Below are positions 14,074 through 18,089 of a DNA stretch of 18,089 nt, one piece after another. The notes below the pieces were generated by a model. The model did not search any database. It worked only from the letters and a program-made list of their open reading frames with translations, and was not told the origin of the DNA. The position numbers and the translations under genes were made by a program. The stretch's first letter is position 1, and every line of letters starts with the position of its first letter. This DNA comes from an uncultured Clostridia bacterium (GTDB taxonomy: Bacteria > Bacillota > Clostridia > Oscillospirales > Ruminococcaceae). Location of the stretch: assembly GCA_945947715.1 (NCBI GenBank), contig CAMEYZ010000018.1, forward strand, positions 1-18,089. Reading direction: 5' to 3'.

Positions 14074-14133
14074 AAAAAATAATCACCGTCCTGCGATAAA
14101 AAACATCAAAATTTATCACAAGACGATGATTAT
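14074..14133 (-). terminator. Rho-independent terminator of the mnmE-mnmG-rsmG transcript
   Basis: In the minus-strand RNA, 14133-14112 pairs with 14100-14079 over 22 positions. Three are G-U wobbles, and the loop is 11 bases. A U run encoded by the A tract at 14074-14079 follows. The stem begins at the last base of the rsmG stop codon. Confidence 0.8.
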
Positions 14134-14837
14134 CATAAAGGTTTCTTGGTTATCTGACCGCTGTTTCTGGGATATTTTATCGGAGTATGCGATATTTTTT
14201 TTACGACAGCGATTTTCCTTCCGTCCCCGTTCAGGTCATAATCCGATATTTTCACAATTTTTCCGCCAAGAATTTTCACAGCATTTTCCGCAGCAGAAAT
14301 ATCCTCCCCCGGACCCTTCATTGCGATAAAATATCCTCCGACCCTGACATATGGGAGACAATACTCGCACAGAACAGGCATAGCTGCCACAGCTCTTGCG
14401 ACTGCAATATCAAAGCTCTCACGAAGCTCAGATTTTCTTCCACACTCTTCTGCTCTGCCGTGGATACATTCCATGTGGAGCTCCGTTTTTTCGGAGACCT
14501 CATTCAGAAAATTTATCCGTTTGTTAAGGCTGTCCAGAAGAGTCACTTTTAAATCTGGACGATATATCTTCATTGGTACCCCAGGAAATCCTGCGCCCGT
14601 TCCCACATCAATAACGGACGCATTTTCCTTTATGTCCGCATGCTTGAATATCAGCAGCGAATCCAAAAAATGCTTAACGGTTATCCCCTCAGGGTCTGTG
14701 ATAGCTGTCAGATTTATCTTATTGTTCCAATCAACGAGCAGCTCGGAATACTCGTAAAGCTTTTCATACATTTCATCTGTTATAGTAATATCATTTTCCG
14801 CAAAAAGCCCAATAAATTTTTCTTTTTCTATGATCAA
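14133..14837 (-). CDS. rsmG: 16S rRNA (guanine-527-N7)-methyltransferase RsmG (GidB)
   Basis: 234 residues if started at the TTG at 14837, which lies eight bases after GAGG. A GTG at 14846 (three residues longer) overlaps that site and is less likely. It methylates N7 of G527 in the 530 loop of 16S rRNA using S-adenosylmethionine; loss gives low-level streptomycin resistance in several bacteria. Conserved segments are WNNKINLTAI (37-46), VKHFLDSL (54-61), the SAM motif VIDVGTGAGFPGVPMKI (75-91) and the Arg-Ala segment DIAVARAVAAMPVLCEY. The length is normal. It lies 36 bases after mnmG in the same operon and ends in a terminator. Confidence 0.96.
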   Translation of the reverse strand: MIIEKEKFIGLFAENDITITDEMYEKLYEYSELLVDWNNKINLTAITDPEGITVKHFLDSLLIFKHADIKENASVIDVGTGAGFPGVPMKIYRPDLKVTLLDSLNKRINFLNEVSEKTELHMECIHGRAEECGRKSELRESFDIAVARAVAAMPVLCEYCLPYVRVGGYFIAMKGPGEDISAAENAVKILGGKIVKISDYDLNGDGRKIAVVKKISHTPIKYPRNSGQITKKPL

Positions 14838-14873
14838 TATTTCCACCTCTTTTGAATCAAAAATAAGCCTATA

Positions 14874-16751
14874 TCAATTTTTTCTCTGTGATAGCCAGAT
14901 TATCAGCACGCTTACATCTGCAGGCGATACTCCGGATATTCTACCTGCCTGTCCGATATTGTCAGGCTGGACCTTGTTGAGCTTTTCAATTGCTTCAAGG
15001 CTGAGTCCTCCGATAGTGCTATAATCAAAAGGATTTGGCAGCTTTTTTTCCTCCAGCTTTCGTACATGCTCGACCTCCATAAGCTGGCGCTCGATATATC
15101 CGTCATATTCGATTTTCAGCTCCACCTGCTCACGGACTTCGTAGCTCAGCGGTTGTCTTTCCTTGTCAAATTCCGCAAGATCGTCATACTTTATCTGAGG
15201 ACGACGGATAAGCTCCGACATTCTGACACCATGTTCCACGGGAGACGTTCCCTTTTCGACCAGCTTTTTGTTAAGACCCTCAGTCGGCGGCAGAGACGTT
15301 TTCGACACACGACGTATCTCAGCCTTTATCTGTTCTTCCTTCCGCAGAAATTTCTCATACCGTTCATCGGATATGAGCCCAATCTCATGGCCTATGGGAG
15401 TAAGTCTCTCGTCTGCGTTGTCCTGTCGCAGGATAAGACGATATTCGCTTCGGGAGGTCATCATTCGATAAGGGTCAGTAACTCCCTTGATAACGAGGTC
15501 GTCGATAAGCGTGCCGATATATGAGGACGAGCGTGGCAGTGTTATTCCATCAAGCTTTTTCACCCGTCGTGCAGCATTAATTCCCGCGATAAGTCCCTGA
15601 GCCGCAGCCTCTTCATAGCCGGATGTCCCGTTGAACTGACCCGCTCCGAACAGTCCCTTTATCTTCTTAAATTCAAGAGTATGCTTCAGCTCCTGTGGGT
15701 CGCAGCAGTCGTATTCAATAGCATAAGCATTGCGCATTATCTCCACATGCTCTAATCCCTTTATGGAGCGCAGAAAAGCAATCTGCACATCCTCGGGCAG
15801 TGATGATGACATTCCCTGCAGATAATATTCATCGGTACCAAGACCCATGGGCTCTATAAAAAGCTGATGTCGTTCCCTGTCGGGAAAGCGCATTATCTTA
15901 TCTTCAATGGAGGGACAATATCTGGGACCGATACCGTGGATACGTCCCGAATAAAGTGGGGACCTGCCGATATTTTCCCTAATTATCCGGTGAGTTTCCT
16001 CATTTGTGTATGCGATGTAGCAGGAAACGATATTTTTCATTTCCGAGTTATCGCTCTCAAAGGAAAATGGCTGGATATAGTCATCGCCCTTCTGTTCCTC
16101 CAGCTGTGAAAAATCAATGCTTCTCCTGTGAACTCTGGAGGGGGTGCCTGTTTTGAAACGACGAAGAGTAATTCCCAGCTTTTTCAGATTTTCCGAAAGA
16201 AGATTTGCAGGAAGAGTTGCATCAGGACCGCTCTCATAGGAGACCTCACCCACGTGAATCATGCCCTTCAAATAGGTACCCGTAGCAATTATTGCGCACT
16301 TGACCTTATACTGTGCGCCAAGCCTTGTAATAACAGAGGTTACCTCACCATTATTCACGGTAATATCAACAATTTCGCCCTGTATCAGCTGAAGCCTTTC
16401 CTGTTCCTCGCATATTTTCTTCATATGATTGTGATACTTCACCCTGTCCGCCTGTACCCGCAGACTGTGAACTGCCGGACCCTTTCCGCGGTTGAGCATT
16501 CTGCTCTGGAGGAAGCACTCATCGGCAGCCTTGCCCATTTCACCGCCCAGAGCATCAATTTCCCTTACAAGATGACCCTTTGCAGTTCCTCCGATAGAGG
16601 GATTGCAGGGCATGTTAGCAACAGCGTCCAAAGATATTGTAAACAGAGCAGTTTTCGCACCAAGCCTTGCACTTGCAAGAGCAGCCTCCACTCCCGCATG
16701 ACCTGCCCCGATAACAGCAACATCAAATTCGCCCATAAAATACGTGTTCAT
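14874..16751 (-). CDS. mnmG: tRNA wobble-uridine modifying enzyme MnmG (GidA)
   Basis: 625 residues from the ATG at 16751 (MNTYFMGEFDVAVIGAGHAG), with AGAGGA upstream. A longer in-frame extension would translate the parS site and has no family support. MnmG is the FAD/NADH partner of MnmE. The complex adds an aminomethyl or carboxymethylaminomethyl group to C5 of U34 in tRNAs for NNA/NNG codons. The FAD motif GAGHAGVEAA is at 15-24, followed by NMPCNPSIGGTAKGHLVREIDALGG, the active-site and tRNA-binding central part, and the C-terminal helical domain that binds MnmE (YIERQLMEVEHVRKLEEKKLP and GRISGVSPADVSVLIIWL). Its size matches the roughly 628-residue Bacillus protein. It lies 43 bases after mnmE. 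Confidence 0.97.
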   Translation of the reverse strand: MNTYFMGEFDVAVIGAGHAGVEAALASARLGAKTALFTISLDAVANMPCNPSIGGTAKGHLVREIDALGGEMGKAADECFLQSRMLNRGKGPAVHSLRVQADRVKYHNHMKKICEEQERLQLIQGEIVDITVNNGEVTSVITRLGAQYKVKCAIIATGTYLKGMIHVGEVSYESGPDATLPANLLSENLKKLGITLRRFKTGTPSRVHRRSIDFSQLEEQKGDDYIQPFSFESDNSEMKNIVSCYIAYTNEETHRIIRENIGRSPLYSGRIHGIGPRYCPSIEDKIMRFPDRERHQLFIEPMGLGTDEYYLQGMSSSLPEDVQIAFLRSIKGLEHVEIMRNAYAIEYDCCDPQELKHTLEFKKIKGLFGAGQFNGTSGYEEAAAQGLIAGINAARRVKKLDGITLPRSSSYIGTLIDDLVIKGVTDPYRMMTSRSEYRLILRQDNADERLTPIGHEIGLISDERYEKFLRKEEQIKAEIRRVSKTSLPPTEGLNKKLVEKGTSPVEHGVRMSELIRRPQIKYDDLAEFDKERQPLSYEVREQVELKIEYDGYIERQLMEVEHVRKLEEKKLPNPFDYSTIGGLSLEAIEKLNKVQPDNIGQAGRISGVSPADVSVLIIWLSQRKN

Positions 16752-16771
16752 TCTACCAAATCCTCTATAAA

Positions 16772-16787
16772 TGTTCCACATGGAACA
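16772..16787 (+). promoter_or_regulatory. parS: parS site 6
   Basis: TGTTCCACATGGAACA is identical to site 1. It sits in the 43-base gap between the mnmE stop and the mnmG ribosome binding site, inside an operon. Confidence 0.9.
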
Positions 16788-16794
16788 AAAAATA

Positions 16795-18089
16795 TCATTT
16801 TCCCACACAAAAATGAGAAAAGACCTCATTCACAACAGCTTCGGAGGTTTTCTCACCGGTGAGCTCAAGGAGATAATTCTCACCTTCGTCAAGGATAATA
16901 TTGACCGCGTCCAAGGTATCTCCAAATTGAATTGCCGATAAAGCTTCCTCGATGCATTTTTCCGCCTTGTCTATGCAAAGCTTCTGACGTTCATTTGCAA
17001 TTATCGCATTGTCTATTATACTATTATCAATAAAAATATTGTTTATTACATTCTGTATAATATCAATACTATTGCTGTCCTTAGCGGAAATATTGATAAC
17101 ATTATCAAACTGTGAAGTAATTTTCTTTACATCTAAGAGAGTTTTCTCGTCGCATTTGTTGATAATAGCGATAACATTTTTTCTGCCGCGGCATTTTTCA
17201 ATTATCTTCATATCGTCGTCGTCAATGGGACGGGAGCTGTCAAATACCGCGAGGATAAGCTGCGCCGAATCAAGCTTGCTTTCCGCACGCTGTACTCCGA
17301 TCTTTTCGACCTCGTCAGAGGCCTCCCGAATACCAGCCGTATCAGATAACCTCAGCACAATATCTCCCAGCCGCACGGACTCCTCCACAATATCACGAGT
17401 AGTTCCTGCAGCGCTTGTGACAATGCTTCTTTCGCAGCCGCTCAGCAGATTCATTATCGTGCTCTTGCCCACGTTAGGCTTGCCACAGATAACTGTGTCA
17501 ATTCCTTCGCGGATAATCTTCCCGTAATCGTAGGTGCCGCGGATACGGCGTATCTCACCGAGAATATCAGTTAGCTCAGCAATGATGTTGTCATCACCCA
17601 CCTCAGGGATATCCTCCTCAGGATAATCCACCCACGCAGCTATCTCACCAAGAAGATGAACAAGCCTGTCCGAAACAGAGCGTATCCTGCCGTAGAGCCT
17701 GCCTTCGCGTAGAGCCTCTGCGCATCTGTGATAAGCCTCACCGTCCGCAGAGATGATATCCATAACGCCCTCTGCCTGAGTGAGGGACATTTTTCCGTTA
17801 AGAAAAGCTCTTTTCGTGAACTCCCCGCCCTCTGCGGGCACAGCTCCGACCTCATATATCCTGCGGAGCAGTTTTTCCGTAACATAAATTCCCCCGTGAC
17901 AGGATACCTCAACGCAGTCCTCACCCGTATACGATTTAGGATTTCTGAAAACGGTTAGCACACCGTCATCAATCTTATTCCCCTCACCGTCGGAGTAATA
18001 TCCGTAAGCGCAGGTATACCCCTCCATTTCCGAGGGCATTTTTTTCGAGGAAACGGGAGTAAATATCCTATCTGCGATATCAAAAGCCA
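16795..18089 (-). CDS. mnmE: tRNA modification GTPase MnmE (TrmE), 5' end beyond window
   Basis: The frame is open to the right edge, giving 430 residues. By family comparison about 25 N-terminal residues are missing (MnmE is usually about 455-460). The first visible residues, AFDIADRIFTP, belong to the formyl-THF-binding N-terminal domain, followed by KSYTGEDCVEVSCHGG and FTKRAFLNGKMSLTQAEGVMDII. The inserted G domain has the P-loop GKPNVGKST, a DTAG switch II motif (LSDTAGIREA) and NKCD for guanine specificity. The C-terminus HFCVGK is the conserved C(I/V)GK motif whose Cys is needed for the tRNA reaction. MnmE dimerises through its G domains in a K+-dependent way and works with MnmG, the next gene. 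Confidence 0.97.
   Translation of the reverse strand, partial: AFDIADRIFTPVSSKKMPSEMEGYTCAYGYYSDGEGNKIDDGVLTVFRNPKSYTGEDCVEVSCHGGIYVTEKLLRRIYEVGAVPAEGGEFTKRAFLNGKMSLTQAEGVMDIISADGEAYHRCAEALREGRLYGRIRSVSDRLVHLLGEIAAWVDYPEEDIPEVGDDNIIAELTDILGEIRRIRGTYDYGKIIREGIDTVICGKPNVGKSTIMNLLSGCERSIVTSAAGTTRDIVEESVRLGDIVLRLSDTAGIREASDEVEKIGVQRAESKLDSAQLILAVFDSSRPIDDDDMKIIEKCRGRKNVIAIINKCDEKTLLDVKKITSQFDNVINISAKDSNSIDIIQNVINNIFIDNSIIDNAIIANERQKLCIDKAEKCIEEALSAIQFGDTLDAVNIILDEGENYLLELTGEKTSEAVVNEVFSHFCVGK

Noticed and set aside
14467..14478. TTCCATGTGGAG-type parS-like stretch in rsmG
   Set aside because: Outer bases of both arms do not match parS; it is within ordinary rsmG coding sequence.
15232..15247. 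Degenerate parS-like sequence inside mnmG
   Set aside because: It matches the universal site at only 12 of 16 positions, does not fit the local consensus in its right half, and is explained by the mnmG codons for VEHG.

Overview
This is an origin-proximal piece of a low-to-mid GC Gram-positive chromosome, most likely a Ruminococcus or close relative in the Oscillospiraceae (inference). The evidence is the Firmicutes gene block mnmE-mnmG-rsmG-noc-parA-parB, strong AGGAGG-type ribosome binding sites, rho-independent terminators, an acidic Thr/Ser/Glu-rich surface lipoprotein and a GH27 glycosidase. The usual order in this phylum places dnaA-rnpA-yidC-jag beyond mnmE, so oriC probably lies just off the right edge.

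Layout. 1-437: the 3' end of ppdK and its terminator. 533-1042: a small minus-strand gene of unknown function, then a divergent promoter region with a parS site between the two promoters. 1079-3177: a two-gene plus-strand operon (UDP-galactopyranose-mutase-like flavoprotein, then a GtrA-family membrane protein) ending in a bidirectional terminator. 3182-5225: a minus-strand polytopic GT-C-type glycosyltransferase-like gene bracketed by two different miniature inverted-repeat elements, each with a 3-bp direct repeat (TAA, TTA). 5112-5439 is the only gene-free stretch over 300 bases. It holds the second miniature element, the probable promoter of the GT-C gene, a parS site and the GH27 promoter. 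5440-9853: three plus-strand genes with their own promoters (GH27 glycosidase, guaB, SGNH-hydrolase lipoprotein). 9865-18089: a minus-strand run of serS, parB, parA, noc, rsmG, mnmG and the 3' part of mnmE.

Six strong parS sites (consensus TGTTYCACATGRAACA) lie at 942, 5332, 8737, 11253, 13122 and 16772, so the whole window is probably a ParB-loaded centromere region. All six have an off-centre CACATG-type core in the same orientation. One lies inside the coding sequence of the SGNH lipoprotein, in a low-complexity linker. Another is the heart of a longer perfect inverted repeat just after parB.

Functionally the right half handles chromosome segregation (ParA/ParB), nucleoid occlusion (Noc), tRNA wobble-U modification (MnmE/MnmG), 16S rRNA methylation (RsmG) and seryl-tRNA charging. 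The left half mixes central metabolism (PPDK, IMPDH) with cell-surface and carbohydrate functions. No tRNA, rRNA, CRISPR array, riboswitch, T-box or complete insertion sequence was seen. If oriC is to the right, the plus-strand genes, including guaB and ppdK, are transcribed head-on to replication.
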